DNA from: Nematostella vectensis | Lineage: Eukaryota; Cnidaria; Anthozoa; Actiniaria; Edwardsiidae | DNA: 64,000 nucleotides | Reading direction: 5' to 3' | Assembly (NCBI RefSeq): GCF_932526225.1 | Contig: NC_064037.1 | Coordinates: forward strand, 18,142,471-18,206,470 | Shown here: positions 42,989-54,975 of the stretch, one piece after another | How positions within the stretch are numbered: position 1 is the stretch's first letter | How the letters are laid out: every line of letters starts with the position of its first letter | Translations under genes and position numbers: made by a program | Notes under the pieces: generated by a model | Seen by the model: the letters and a program-made list of their open reading frames with translations, nothing else | The model's database searches: none | Told to the model about the DNA's origin: nothing

Positions 42989-43263
42989 GCAGTGGCAGTG
43001 TTCCTAATTTCCTTGTAAATCCAGGTATGGCAACTGGGATGCAAACTCGAGAAGGAGCAGATCAAACGCTTCTAGGACACCCTAGGAATTAATTCACTTT
43101 TCAATGCCTCAACAAACGGTATCCAGTTCAATCGACATGCTCTCAGCATATTTAGTAGCTGATTTGTGTTCATATAAGTTTCTCCAGTAGTTAAACACTG
43201 CCGTTTACTTAACGGCAATTCGTAGCTGTCTCCGAATCCAGAATGGCGTTCCTGTTGATTGTT

Positions 43264-44514
43264 TTAATTGTTTGTTAATCGAAGCTGACAATCTTGCAAT
43301 TGATTTCCAATCATGTTACATGGTTGCTGATTACTAGCATTACTTGTCTGATTGGTCTCTAAACGTTCCGGATATGTGCTTGAATTGGAATTTATAAGTA
43401 TCCCTTGCGCTTCATTGCAGGTTTTATTGTCTGACTCACCACTAGATTCGTCACTTGAGTCAGAAACTTCTATCCCAAGAGAAAGAAGAACAGCTTTCTC
43501 TTTGACATTTGCTAGTCTGTACACTGACTCTCTTATTTCTGTTTGCTTCCTTAAAGCCAACTCCACTTTCTTTTTCCGTTTTATACTATCTTCAAATCCA
43601 AACTAATGTCGCAGCCCTCTTCTTGATAAACTACTAGTTTCACTAATCGCATAGCTCAAACGTTCCCTTTCTGCATCCGATGTGCATGATTTCATCAGCT
43701 TAGAGACAGTGTCTTTGCTAAGAGTTCTTTTAGTTTGCTTTCTTTCATTAACCTTCTTTAGAATAGTAGCCATAAGAGTATAGTTACTCTCTTTATCAAT
43801 GAGAAAGTTTGCAGATTCCTTGTTAACTTCTGCAGATATGCAAGGCAGAGGCATACTTTCGTTTGGCATGGGCTATTGTGTAGTTCTTGGACGACGAAGC
43901 ATTAATCACTGGAGTGTCACCTGGTTTGCATTTCTGACAAGGCTGAGCATGGTCCATACTACAAATGTACGCAGATTTTAGCTTCCAATATCCATATCTC
44001 TGCACATTGTCTGCAATGTGTATTCTCTGTGGGCAAACTTTCCAGCCAATGCTGTGATTAGTTTCACAGATATATTTCCTAACATTAACATATTGTGAGA
44101 GGGTCAAGCCCTCAAAACGTAAAATGGTCAGTTTGCCATCAATGATATTAGTTGATAAGCTACCACTTCTTTCCTGTAACTGATATATTTCAATGAAACG
44201 CCCTCCCTCAACAATGTTTACGGGGGGCTCTTTCAAAAATCCTGCTCTGTGCATTCTTCTGTGGGGAAGTTACCTCGCCCTTGTCTAGATTTTGGAACCC
44301 TATCACTTGTACATGTGGATGTGGCTGTAATGTGTATTTGTAAATCTTTTCCACATTCAGTAACTGTAAACCGACTTCTGGAACTGCGCAATGGTCATAA
44401 ACTTCTCTTGCAAACTTCTCAAGCTTCGCTTTCATTACTGTGGTTTTGAACTGGTGGTGAAAACACGATGTTTTACCCCATTTCTCGGATGCAAGAGAAC
44501 CAACTTTCTTGCGC
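43264..44514 (-). pseudogene. Unrecognised gene fragment with splice acceptor
   Basis: On the minus strand a pyrimidine tract and TTTTCCAG end at 44515, a good acceptor. Coding then runs RKKVGSLASEKWGKTSCFHH, KLEKFAREVYDHCAVPEVG, YTLQPHPHVQVIGFQNLDKG. After a frameshift near 44250 it continues GRFIEIYQLQERSGS, LRFEGLTLSQYVNVRKYIC, CSMDHAQPCQKCKPGD. A second shift near 43850 leads to SANFLIDKESNYTLMATIL, then a serine/acidic segment DSSDESSGESDNKTC. Cys/His pairs (CSMDH-CQKC) suggest one zinc site. Not recognised. Two frameshifts and stops mark it as a pseudogene or a badly decayed element gene. Confidence 0.5.
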
Positions 44515-44619
44515 CTGGAAAACAATGTATTTAATTCACAACGTAAATTTGTTATCGTGATTGTGATCGTGTAAATTACCCTCAAAAGTTGACAAACATT
44601 AAAGCCCCATCCACACAAG

Positions 44620-45283
44620 CAGTTTTTAGTTGGTAACTATAATTGACTGTGTAGGTATAGGCCAGCAATTTTTTGTGGCAACTGTTAGTTGTTCAAAAGC
44701 TCGCAGGTTTAATCATTCTCATGGAAAATTGCTTGTGAAGATGCTTGTTTCTGAGGCTGCTTAAATATAATTTACAAAGATGGATGGTTATTTATGGATA
44801 TTTATTTTTAATCTCCAGCCGCTTATTGAGGAGAGGTATGCAAAATATCTAAAGAAAAATGGAGTGAATTGATATTTCAGACGGTTAAATGCAAAATAAC
44901 ACTGACTCAGTTTCGCCCAAACTAAGTTACTAATTGTTAGTGAACAAACTTTTGAAAAAAAACCCTTCCTTCGTCACTATTAAACTTACTTAATTTGACA
45001 AATATAGTCGTTGAAGCTCTGGAGCGTATGATGACAACTTGGCCATTGTTGGTCTAACGACGTTTCTTGGCAAAACGTTGCCTGTCTTCACGACAACCGT
45101 GCCGATCTCCAGAAACACACTAGAATTTCAACCCTTTGTCGTAGCTTTATCCAAGTTTTGTATAAATCGGAGAGTCTACAGACTTTTTTAGTAGGTCTTG
45201 GATCGTTTCTTTGTTTGGAATACCTTCGCCTGTCGAGAAGAAATGGATGTTAAAACGGCACAGCATACATTTAGAATAACAAA
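44620..45283. other. Non-coding spacer
   Basis: No gene, repeat or regulatory motif that I can support. Part may be the intron upstream of the acceptor at 44515. Confidence 0.45.
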
Positions 45284-45304
45284 CTAGAAGCGGCAAACTG
45301 ACAA

Positions 45305-45640
45305 CGGCAGGGTGTCGATCACCCAAGTAGCTGTTGAGACACTGAAAGAAAGTCCTCGAAAAACCGAGAGTAGGGTCTCATAATGCACAGTATCGAATGC
45401 TTTCGAGAAATCAGCTAGGATCATTAGTCTAACCTCGCCTTTCTTCGTTGCTGTTATCAGGTCATCACGCATGCCTATGAGTGTCGTCATGGTTGAGGTT
45501 ACCTTTCGGAAACTAGATATGGTATCGCCAAGAACAGCGCCCATTTCGCAGAAGGATGACATTTGAGTAGCGACTAGTTTCTCGAATACTTTGGACAGTG
45601 CTGGAAGTATCGAGATAGGTCTGAGATTCCATGATAGGTC
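45305..45640 (-). pseudogene. LINE reverse transcriptase fragment
   Basis: The minus strand reads NLRPISILPALSKVFEKLVA (an early RT motif of CR1-type LINEs), then SSFRKVTSTMTTLIGMRDDL, then the palm motif LMILADFSKAFDTVHYETLL and FRGLSFSVSTATWVID. Catalytic YADD and everything after are missing. The upstream side runs into an inverted-repeat/minisatellite block. It is a fragment only. Confidence 0.82.
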
Positions 45641-45645
45641 TATGA

Positions 45646-46189
<544 letters not shown>

Positions 46190-46929
46190 ATGATTTCTCT
46201 GTCAAACCAATAGGTTAAATGAACAAAATGCTTTTGGTTGTCCTGTTAACTTCCAACAAGTTGGCAACTAATTAGTATATAATTTCTAGATGCTAAATAT
46301 GTCTTCACTGCATGTGTGACTTATTCCTGCGTGACAATATAACGCGAAATATGTGGTTTTGTTTTGTTTTTATTTTCTTTAAGTTGTAATCACAGGTCTT
46401 ACCCCAAGCGATAATAGCATACGATAGATATGGGTAAATCAAGTTTTAGTACAGTTGTTTGAGTTTAAGAAAAGTGTTTCTTGAGACTTTTCTTGAGAGG
46501 TTATTTTTTATGTGTTTCTTGAGATTTGTGCCAGTCAAGTCTGGGTGTCATCGTTATTAGGCAATTTAACATCAAATTCGTGATTTGTTTTCTTTTGGAG
46601 TTAAAGTTAATTGACAATTAGTTTATGTCGCACCATTCCTTTACCTTGATTAGTTCTTTATTAATCGATAAAAATCTGACCACCCCCGAAAGAACAAAAA
46701 GAGACTTTTTATGTCTTAGCAGTATTTCCACGGGACAATTATAGAGGGTCCTAAAGGGGTTAAACGGGAGCCGGGATTCGCCTGCCTACCGGGAACGTGA
46801 CATGCTTCAACGGGAACGGGTTTCATTTAAATCTCTTTTTCTTTATGTTATAAAACTTTGTTAATCGCATCAAACCTTGCTGCTCAGTGAACTTAACTAT
46901 CTAAGACTCCTCCTAACCCTACAGGATTT
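46190..46929. other. Non-coding spacer
   Basis: AT-rich DNA with no gene support. A repeated GTTTCTTGAGA motif occurs near 46466-46513. Confidence 0.45.
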
Positions 46930-47945
46930 AGTCCCCCAAAATTACTCCAATGTTGCGAGCTTCTTTGGAGGTGTTGATACATTCATTGCCAAACCAAAGA
47001 CATTCAGAAGTTTATTGTGGGCGAAACTTTGAATGCAGAAGTAGTAGTTCATCTTTGTTTAATTTAGGTTTGTTCACCCCCATCCACATTTCAATATCCA
47101 AAATACATGCTTGTATACGCTGCTTAATATCTGACAGCTCAGAGTCATCACCTGAGCTAAAAGAAGTATAAATCTGAGAGTCATCAGCATAGAAATGAAA
47201 GTCAAGCCAATGGCTGCGTATTATGTCCCCCACAAGAGGAGTGCACAAAAGATATATGATTTGCCCAAGCACTGATCTCTGAGGAATCCCACAAGGAAGT
47301 TCACGAGGACCAGAAGAAACCTCTTGGATGTGAACAAACTGGGAACGGTCACTAATATAAGAATTAAACCAGGAGAGTCCAGATCCAGAAAATCCAAAAC
47401 GAGAAGCCAACCTTTGAAGTAATATTTTATGGTCTACCGTATCAAAGGCAACGGACATATCTAGCAAAAGAAGAAAAACACATCGGTTGGAATCAATATT
47501 TCTCAAAACACCATTTTGGACTCGCACAAGTGCAGTTTTGGGCAGACTTACATGTGGGATACTGCTTTTCCGGCTTGAGATGCAGCGATCTAAATTGCCA
47601 AAGAGCACTTTGCTATCCGACGCATTGTCATCTATGATGTTGGCGTAATATACCATTTTGGTTTACTTACAAGATGTTTTACAAGTTCACACTGCTTTTG
47701 ATACAGTTGTCAATTTCCAATTGAGATTTCCGCCAACGCCTCTCAAGTCTCCTGCGCACACATTTTTCTGCTGAAATGTCAACAGTATACCAAGGCGTGT
47801 CTTGATTGGTGCATAAGCATTAACAATACGAGAGAGCTCCGAGACATACTGCTCACAAAGACCATGAACAGGCTCCTTAGGTGATTTTACCAGTTTAGAA
47901 GTTAGTATATCACTGCGGTGACATGTAAACGGTATAGAATGAAGA
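46930..47945 (-). pseudogene. LINE reverse transcriptase fragment, second lineage
   Basis: The minus strand starts near 47945 with SDILTSKLVKSPKEPVHGLC, then a frameshifted basic stretch RRRLERRWRKSQLEID. Next come NIIDDNASDSKVLFGNLD, the palm motif LLLLDMSVAFDTVDHKILLQ, GFSGSGLSWFNSYISDRSQF, CGIPQRSVLGQIIYLL and catalytic FHFYADDSQIY. The end reads TSKEARNIGVILGD near 46935. In PQRSVLGQ the usual Gly-Ser and Pro of PQGSVLGP are altered. The motif set is CR1/L2-like. The endonuclease is absent. It cuts the BEL-3 RT on its right side. Confidence 0.85.
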
Positions 47946-47959
47946 CGCGGATAGAGGAT

Positions 47960-48931
47960 TCTGGCAAACGAATAAATAGCCCATCTTACCGCTTATCCCA
48001 GACGTGTCCAAGTATCTTGCTGTGGTTTGGCTTAGTGTCCAACTCTTGCAAATCTGACTCCCACTTGTTTGTGGGTAACTTAGCTGACTTTAATATTCTA
48101 GTCGCCTTTTCTCTGAACTCTTTTAGTTCGACTACGTCATTTCCGGTCTGCATCAATTTATCGACCTATTTGTTCTCCCGGAGTGCATTGATTGTGTTAG
48201 ATAGCTCGGTGGGTTGGCGGTCAAGATGATGGTGAATGGTGGCTCCCAACATGAATGCTACATAAGGGTACACGGGAAACCGGAAGTGCTGCTCTTTGTG
48301 TTGAAGAGGAACTTGAATGCGTCCCAATCTTCTTCCTTAATCGCAATCTGTAAGAATGCTTTCTCCATGTCACCGAGGATCATCGGTGGGGCCATGTGCG
48401 CTCGTATCATGATGTCCCACATTAGTGGTTGAAGAGGTGGACCGGTGTGCATGCATTCATTGACACTATAAGCTAGTGGGTGTGGCTTGCAGCTGACGTC
48501 GAATACCATTCGTACTTTTGTCGTTTTGGCGTTAGCTCTGACCACTGGCTTGTGTGGCATGTCGAAAATGTGGTCACCACGCGATTTGTCTGTCACGCGA
48601 TTATTCCCTCGTATAGCTGGTCGCGGACAATCTTCTCATAGGCTTCCCGTAGTTCCACGTCATTTCTTAGCTTCCTTTCAACATTTCGTAATCGCTTCCT
48701 ACTAGGCTCTTCATTAGTGTTCTCCAGCTTAGCTCCAGGCACCCACGGCTCGCTTACTTCGTACCTTCCGTCGGCTGTTCTTGAAATGTTTCCGCGGAAG
48801 TCGCTGTACACGTCTGATTGGTCAGTTTCGCTCTTATCTTCGATGCCGAGCACATCTAGCGAGTATAGCCTCTCATAGCCGTTTCTTTCGCGCATAAACG
48901 TACTCCTTCCCTCCGTGGACGACCCAACCAA
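47960..48931 (-). pseudogene. BEL-3 reverse transcriptase, truncated
   Basis: The minus strand reads a post-protease segment (YERLYSLDVLGIEDKSE, EPWVPGAKLENTNEEPSRKR), then RT with DMPHKPVVRANAKTTKVRMV, FDVSCKPHPLAYSVNECMH, GPPLQPLMWDIMIRAHMAP, and GDMEKAFLQIAIKEEDWDAF. These are the RT start motifs of BEL/Pao. The frame then breaks, and FGATIHHHLD reads further to about 47960, where LINE sequence begins. The catalytic YxDD lay between these pieces and is lost. Confidence 0.87.
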
Positions 48932-49040
48932 ACGTCGTTCCCTCTACCTCTGGATCGTCTGGCTGAACCTTGATTATCTGCTCGGTTCGTATTTTACACA
49001 GTAAAATGCATCTGATAAAATCACGCGGATCGGGTACTCT

Positions 49041-49385
49041 TCACTTGCGGTTCGGTAAAAACGATTTGTCTCTCATGTGGGCATGTTTGGCCTTTAGCTC
49101 TGCTATGGTCGGCCTCTTGATGGTGGTAAAATCGGCCATTTGACTTTCAGTGACTTCTAGGTTTTCACGGCCTTTTCCGTCGACGGAATTAATTTCAATC
49201 TCAAATACGGGCATCGATTGTTTTTCAACATCATTTACTGTCACTATGTGGCGTGACTCGTGTCGTACAGATCTAAGATTTAGCTTTCTGATCACCTCCC
49301 TCGAAACAAAATTTCTCACAGACTCCGTGTCAAGGTACGCCCAAAATGTCCGCCCTTTTACTACCACTTGAATAATCGGTGGCAA
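49041..49385 (-). pseudogene. BEL-3 protease region
   Basis: The reading is QVVVKGRTFWAYLDTESVRN, FVSREVIRKLNLRSVRHES, HIVTVNDVEKQSMPVFEIEI. BEL/Pao proteases have DTGS or DSGA at the active site. Here it is DTES, with Glu in place of the invariant Gly, so the enzyme would be dead even if the frame were intact. Confidence 0.75.
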
Positions 49386-49399
49386 TTTTTGAAGCTACT

Positions 49400-50728
49400 T
49401 AACATTGCGCTGTGTTGTTTATCATTGCACAGGCTTGTGTGGTGTCTAGCCTTACACTTATAACAGCCCCTCCCATTACATTTGTTCTCTTTATGTCCAG
49501 TTCGGCCGCAATTGAACATAGGCGATTCTCTGAGAAAAACTTGCGGCGTTTCTCGAGTGTATCATAGACCAGACAGGGCGTCCCCCCAATGAGCTTCTTG
49601 ACACCCAAATATACACCGTCCCTTAGGGGTTTGGGGCGATACGCCCTTTTGATTAAAATAATGGCGCTCCTTCCTCTTATCTCTCGGTTCCTTTTCACAT
49701 TCTTCAGCTGGTTTGTTCCTTTTTAGCCACTTCTGTAGGGCTTTGATGACATCTCCCATTTCCCATGACTCTCATTCTCTGTCGGTTCGTACCAAGTCTG
49801 CTCGGATTTTTTGCAACTTATTGAGGGTGGACAGGGCGAGACCCTAAAGCACATTCCCTTCCCCTAGGGTTTCCAATGCGTCATGACTTTTGCTTAGTGT
49901 TTCATAAAATTCGCGTACCTTCGCATGTCCCCCACTTTTAAGTATTGGTAAGTTTAATATTTGGTCGTCGTGTGCGGCCACAACGGTTTTTGTTTGCCCG
50001 TATTCCTGCCTCAGACGCTCACATGCTATTTTGTAGCCCACTTCTCCTGGTTTCAGATTTGAAAGTTGATCGCGCACACTAGGCTCAACTAGCTCTAACA
50101 AATAGCCAAACTTCTCCTCAGCTGAGATCTTTTTATTGTCAAATTGGGAAATAAACATTTTTTCAAACCTTAGACAATCTTCGGCAGTGCCTTACTCTAG
50201 TAATTTAGAACGACTTGCGGCGCTTTCTATTTCTAGCTTCTGTTCTGCAACTCTAATTTCCGCTTGGAGCCTCTCCTCCCTTAGCTCTTTCTCTCGCTGC
50301 TGGACTTCTCTACGTTATCTCTCTTCCTGCTCGAATTTAAACTTATAATTCTCGGCGTCAGCTATCTGGATTTCTCTCTTGTTTTTCTTCTCTAGGCGCC
50401 TTACCATCCTGTCTCTGTTGTCTAATAGCATGGAATATCTATCCTTCGTATCTTTCTTCCATTGCCTTATAGCTAGCGCAGTAGATTTCCCAAGATCTAA
50501 TTTTAGTTCTTGTAATTCAAGAATCAAGCTGTTTAATCGTGCATTAATTTGGCTTGTACGCTGGGGGGGGGGCTCAGTCATTTTCATCTCTTCAAAATCA
50601 CATGAGTTGATCAATTCATCAGTGTCTTCCAAATAGAATGTCAATTTCTCGATTTCTTTATCGATCTTAGTGTTAAATTCCAGTTCTGGGTCTGTATCGA
50701 CACTTTCTGTCGGTTCCGGATCACCCAT
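49400..50728 (-). pseudogene. BEL-3 gag with broken zinc knuckles
   Basis: The start at 50728 (MGDPEPTESVDTDPELEF) is followed by a long coiled coil: INARLNSLILELQELKLDLG, MVRRLEKKNKREIQIADAEN and, in another frame, an EERLQAEIRVAEQKLEIE-like stretch. Then comes the gag core SQFDNKKISAEEKFGYLLEL, VEPSVRDQLSNLKPGEVGY, VREFYETLSKSHDALETL (DUF1759-like, 50158-49844). Zinc knuckles FNCGRTGHKENKC and CYKCKARHHTSLC are legible near 49515-49430, but in a different frame from the preceding RLC; a single missing base would explain it. It assembles retroelement particles in related intact copies. Confidence 0.85.
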
Positions 50729-50729
50729 G

Positions 50730-51414
50730 TTTGAGTGGTCCCGAAGGAATGTTGTTTGTCTCTTGGTTCGTATCCTGGTTTTTTACTTAATCCTGGTTAA
50801 GGCACCACTAATGTACGGAACTTGCCGATACACTAAAATCTCGGGTTTTTATTGATATTTATTCTTCTATAATCAAGTGGTAAAAGTGTTCACTTATCAG
50901 CGGCGTAGCCAGGATTTTTAACAGGAGTTGGCCCAAAAGGCCTTTTCAAGGCATTGTCTCTTGTCTTTTAGATAATGTCTCATACATTTACTGTATTTTT
51001 GGCTGCTGGAAGGGGGGCCCTGGGCCCCAATATTTAAAACAATATTAGTGATCTCTTAGAATGGTTCAGTTGTTATTGTATAGGATTGATCCATTAGCGT
51101 GGGACCCGTAAGGGATAGCAGTATCGAAAGCATCTTTGAACACACCCTAAGGGATAGCAGTTGAGGGAATTTTATACCCTAAATAATAGGACGATCACCC
51201 CATCTAGCCCCTAATGGAGTTAATAAAAATAGACCATTCTAACTTGTTTTAAAAATTTCTGACTGCTTTTGTTAATTTAATTAGTCTGGTTCAGTATTTT
51301 ATAACAAGTTTTCATTTGTAAAACTATTACCTAGTTGTCCTACTTTACCCTTAGCTGAATTAATGCAATATGAAATGCCTTGGTGGATTTACGTAAAAGT
51401 TTGGAAGACAGTAT
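50730..51414. other. BEL-3 leader, possible LTR end, and spacer
   Basis: Between gag and about 50870 is a leader. The phrase ending GTTCCGTACA then TTAGTGGTGCC (minus strand, near 50810) could be an LTR end plus primer site, but no second LTR is present to prove it. Further right is a CTAAGGGATAGCAG-type motif occurring twice (about 51110 and 51148). No gene. Confidence 0.4.
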
Positions 51415-52212
51415 TTAACACATTGACCCCTCAACCGGCCTGTACCGGCTTTGGGAAGTACCCACAACCCAAAAAATTCATAAATACAAACTAAACACAA
51501 CAAGATGAAGATACTCAAGCATCAGTCTAAGGGATAAATGGTCTTGAAGATATGTATCCAACCAAGGTTTTGGCAACTACTCTTAAGACAAATAATAGCA
51601 CAGGTTCTTCGACAAATTTCAAATCGAACAAGGAAAGAAAAGCAGAATCAACCCTCTCAATAAAACGCTCAAAATACCACACAAGGGAGAGAGATCAGCA
51701 AACACAGCTAAAGACACAAATAGATAACTTTATTCTGATCCTCCAGGTTCATTTCCATGGCCTCAAAACACAATGTCCACTCCTTGAAGGCTTGTAAAAC
51801 CACGAAGATGCCTTTACGGGTTGCAAAGCATTCTGGGAGATCCAGGGAAAAATTCGCGAGGGGAGGGCCAGTCAACACCCCTCCCAAAGTCAGATGGTTT
51901 TTTAGAAGTTTTTTCACCCCGAAGCCAAACAAATCAATTCCAGGTCATACAGACCCAGAATAGCAGTGTAAACAATTTTGGAATAAGTTTGGTTCCAGAG
52001 AAGACAGCATTTAGGAGAGCTGTGGTGATTCATTAGAAAATTATTTTCTCATCCAGGCAAAGCTAAACAAGAAAAAATAATCATGAATCCACCTTTGCTT
52101 GCAAATATCCATAAGCAAAGCACTCAATTATGCCCCAATAGACTTCATGATGTCCTGAGACACTCTCCTAATATGCTCTTAGCTGTATTTTTGATGAAAA
52201 ATACAAGCAACC
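51415..52212. repeat. TTAA-type dispersed repeat, copy B (right end missing)
   Basis: It begins TTAACACATTGACCCCTC at 51415 and follows copy A (16820-17833) for about 800 bp with scattered differences. Similarity stops near CAAGCAACCA; the right terminal inverted repeat of copy A is absent. So this is a truncated copy, or later sequence has replaced the end. Confidence 0.85.
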
Positions 52213-52356
52213 AAGCAACCTTATCCGAAAGAAAATTATTTTCTTACAACCTGCTAAATGACAACACACACAGCATTTATATAGAAAGTTGTATCGCATA
52301 TGTACAACCTGGATCTCACAAAGAAAGATAAGGTAAAACAAAGTTAAACACAAACC

Positions 52357-52504
52357 TCGAAAAGCAGCGCTCTGTTCTGGGCTTTCCTAATCCTTTTTTC
52401 ATCAGCAGATTCTTCCGCCAGTTCGTCGCTTTCATATAGCCAACCAGCCTCGCTCTTATCGACGAGTTCGATTAACTTCTGACGTCTTTCAATCAGCTTA
52501 AACT
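52357..52504 (-). pseudogene. Isolated exon-like fragment ([12 protein letters not shown])
   Basis: On the minus strand a pyrimidine-rich tract ends CTAG at about 52505. Then an open reading runs [46 protein letters not shown], ending at CGAG|GTTTGT, a donor-like site. Lysine/arginine- and acid-rich, helical. This type of segment is familiar from gag-like or uncharacterised proteins of cnidarian mobile elements, but I cannot name it. No neighbouring exon was found. Confidence 0.45.
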
Positions 52505-52509
52505 AGGTC

Positions 52510-54534
52510 AGAAACGAAAACTTTATTTTGCTAAAACATAAGTCTAGAGGTTAAGTAGCAGGCCTGAATAAAAAAGGCGCTTCGTTTTTGTTGGTTTTTG
52601 GATTTTTTTTAAATTTCCGTCGAAAGAAAATGTCTCGCAGACTGGGACCGAATTTGGACTGTTGGGAGGCCTGTGGTGACTTCACAACCATGGTACGGCG
52701 CGAAATTTTAGTGTTGAATCATATAGGAGATCCGAAATCAAAGCCCCAGAACTCAGTCGAATAATGGCGTCGTTGATCGAAAGTATCAGGCCAAGTGGCT
52801 TAGAGCTCACAGACCCCAGTGACAAGAGTTCAACAGAAGAAGACAACAAGGAGTTTGGGATGCGAGTTTCCGCAATATCACTATCAGACGCATGGCGAAC
52901 CGATCGTTGAAGGATCATCTGGTGAAAAGGAGACACAGCCAAAGCTTTATATAATACTATAAACACTGTGAATATACACAAATGTGAGTTCAGTCTTCTA
53001 TGGTGAACTCCAAGCCGTAAGGAAGTTGATTCTGAACTTGTAAAAGGCGAAAGCATTAAAAAAAACCTTGACATTACAGAACTACGATTTACGAATGGAA
53101 TTGGAAGTGTTGTTTTCAACGCTGAATGGGATACTGAAAGACTATGACTCAACTTTAGAGGTACTTGTCGATGAAGTAGCATAGGTTGATAAATATGGAC
53201 TCGCATGAATCTAGCATGGAGAAGTGGGATTGAGGTAATAAAAATGTTTTTTTATTTAACGGTAGATAGCTTTCGTTCGTTTTGTTCGCCGTAGAGATTG
53301 TCAAAAATTCGAATTTGCCTGTTCTGTTCTCTGTATTTCCTATTTTATTTCGAATCAAATCAGATAAAATAGGCAAATCCTGTTTCACGTGAGTATTAAT
53401 AGATTAATGACACATTAAATTATTTGTAATCGATTTTACGGCAAACTTTCATTCAACCAACACGCTCGATTGCTATTGACTTTTCCCGCTTGAAATCTTC
53501 TCAAATTTCATTCTTCGATTTTGGTCATGTTCTCGATATTATTATTACAAAAGTAATAAAATGACTTCTACAACTCTTTAGATTCCGGTTCCAGCCATTG
53601 GATATTTGATCCTTTCTTGTTAATCTTATTGGATTTTGTTGTTAACTATTCATTGCCTCGATCGGAGTAAGTCGAAGTCAGAGGAAAATAAACTATAAAC
53701 TAGTGAAATCCTAACAGATAGAAATACGAGGTGGCGTTATCGGTGTGAGTGCTGTGGACAAATACAATGTTGTCATGTGTATTGCATTTTCTTTTGAGGC
53801 CAAATGCGTTGCCGTTGTGTGAAATACTTGCTTATTCATTTTTGCGTTTTGTATTTTTGAACAAAAGAAACGTATCAATGAAAAAGAAATGACCACTAAA
53901 GCCAGGCTGATTCTGTTTTATTACATTCTTTAACTTATATTTAAATAAAAACTATAGTAACAAAAACAACTTCAAAACTTGCTGTGACTCGCACAGTCTG
54001 TCACAGCGTAATTGTCGTAAATATGCATTGTATACTTAGTACATGCGGTCCCTTGCGAGCTTTTTCCGTTATGTTCTCTTTTCTTTCCCGATGCAGTGTA
54101 GGAAGAGGTTCCCTTTTTAAACTACTTTTGAATTTCGGGACCATAGCATCAGGGAGATTCAGGTTTGATCGCTTGAATCATTCATCGGCGAAATGGCTCG
54201 AACAAAGAGCGGTGGCGCTTCCGATGGAGAACTCCTTTCGCTTAGTCCCGAATTAGTTCCTAATTTCCTGGTCTTTTGGAGATGCATGTATTGACACGTG
54301 TTGTATAGTGGTTGTTGGAGCAGCCCATGGCTGTGCAAGTACTGCCCGGTTTTTTTTACGAGTTTGCCGTCATTTTAAAACGAAGTTGCTATCGTTTTAA
54401 AACAACTTTGAGAAGCTGTACCAAGGTTGTGACGTCATAAGCCCGGCTTCGACCGAGCAAAACGCGAGACAGTTTGCAATGGCAAAACAACAACTTCGCG
54501 CGTGTTTTGTAAAAAAATGAAAAACCTTGGACGG
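52510..54534. other. Non-coding stretch
   Basis: No supported gene over 2 kb. A 174-codon minus frame (53206-52682) lacks any motif. An ATG-started plus frame at 52765 (MASLIESIRPSGLELTDPSD) runs about 48 codons to a stop and is equally unsupported. The rest is AT-rich. Confidence 0.4.
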
Positions 54535-54571
54535 TGTGACAATATCGGCTGTACGTGACCCAGCACGACAG
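54535..54571 (+). repeat. Extra copy of gypsy-2 LTR start
   Basis: TGTGACAATATCGGCTGTAC and the next bases match the start of the LTR at 54715 with one difference over 27 bp. Either the LTR is longer and carries an internal duplication, or a truncated LTR precedes the element. Confidence 0.7.
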
Positions 54572-54714
54572 CTAGCCCTCGTAGGTCAGGTCGTACACAC
54601 AGGGCTCCGGCATGGCACAACGACTACCAGATGCAATAACTGTTTGAAGTTATATGTATATAGCAACATAGCGTTAGAATAGGAAATTTATGTGTTTTGT
54701 TATTAGTGGAAAGA

Positions 54715-54892
54715 TGTGACAATGTCGGCTGTACGTGACCCTTGGTCACGGAACCCGATTTATTGACAGCTTGAACTCTCATGTGATTACAAGATCAGAT
54801 CGCATAGCCAAAAGCATTGAGACCAGAATCAAAGGCAATAAATCACGGAAATACAGAATATCAAAACTGCGTTCATTCATCATATTGTTACA
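54715..54892 (+). repeat. gypsy-2 5' LTR
   Basis: The 178-bp segment begins TGTGACAATG and ends TTGTTACA (TGT--CA ends mirror each other), with AATAAA near its right end. TGGTGGCAGCCAGTAG follows at once, a good primer-binding-site position. There is no 3' LTR in the window. Confidence 0.8.
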
Positions 54893-54975
54893 TGGTGGCA
54901 GCCAGTAGCTGAGCGAACCCTACACGAACAGCAGAACGAATATATTTCCCTTGTGAAGTCAAAACTCGGTGACAG

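Noticed and set aside
52682-53206. 174-codon minus-strand open frame
   Set aside because: Ser/Leu-rich without motifs, no flanking splice or promoter signals; most likely chance.
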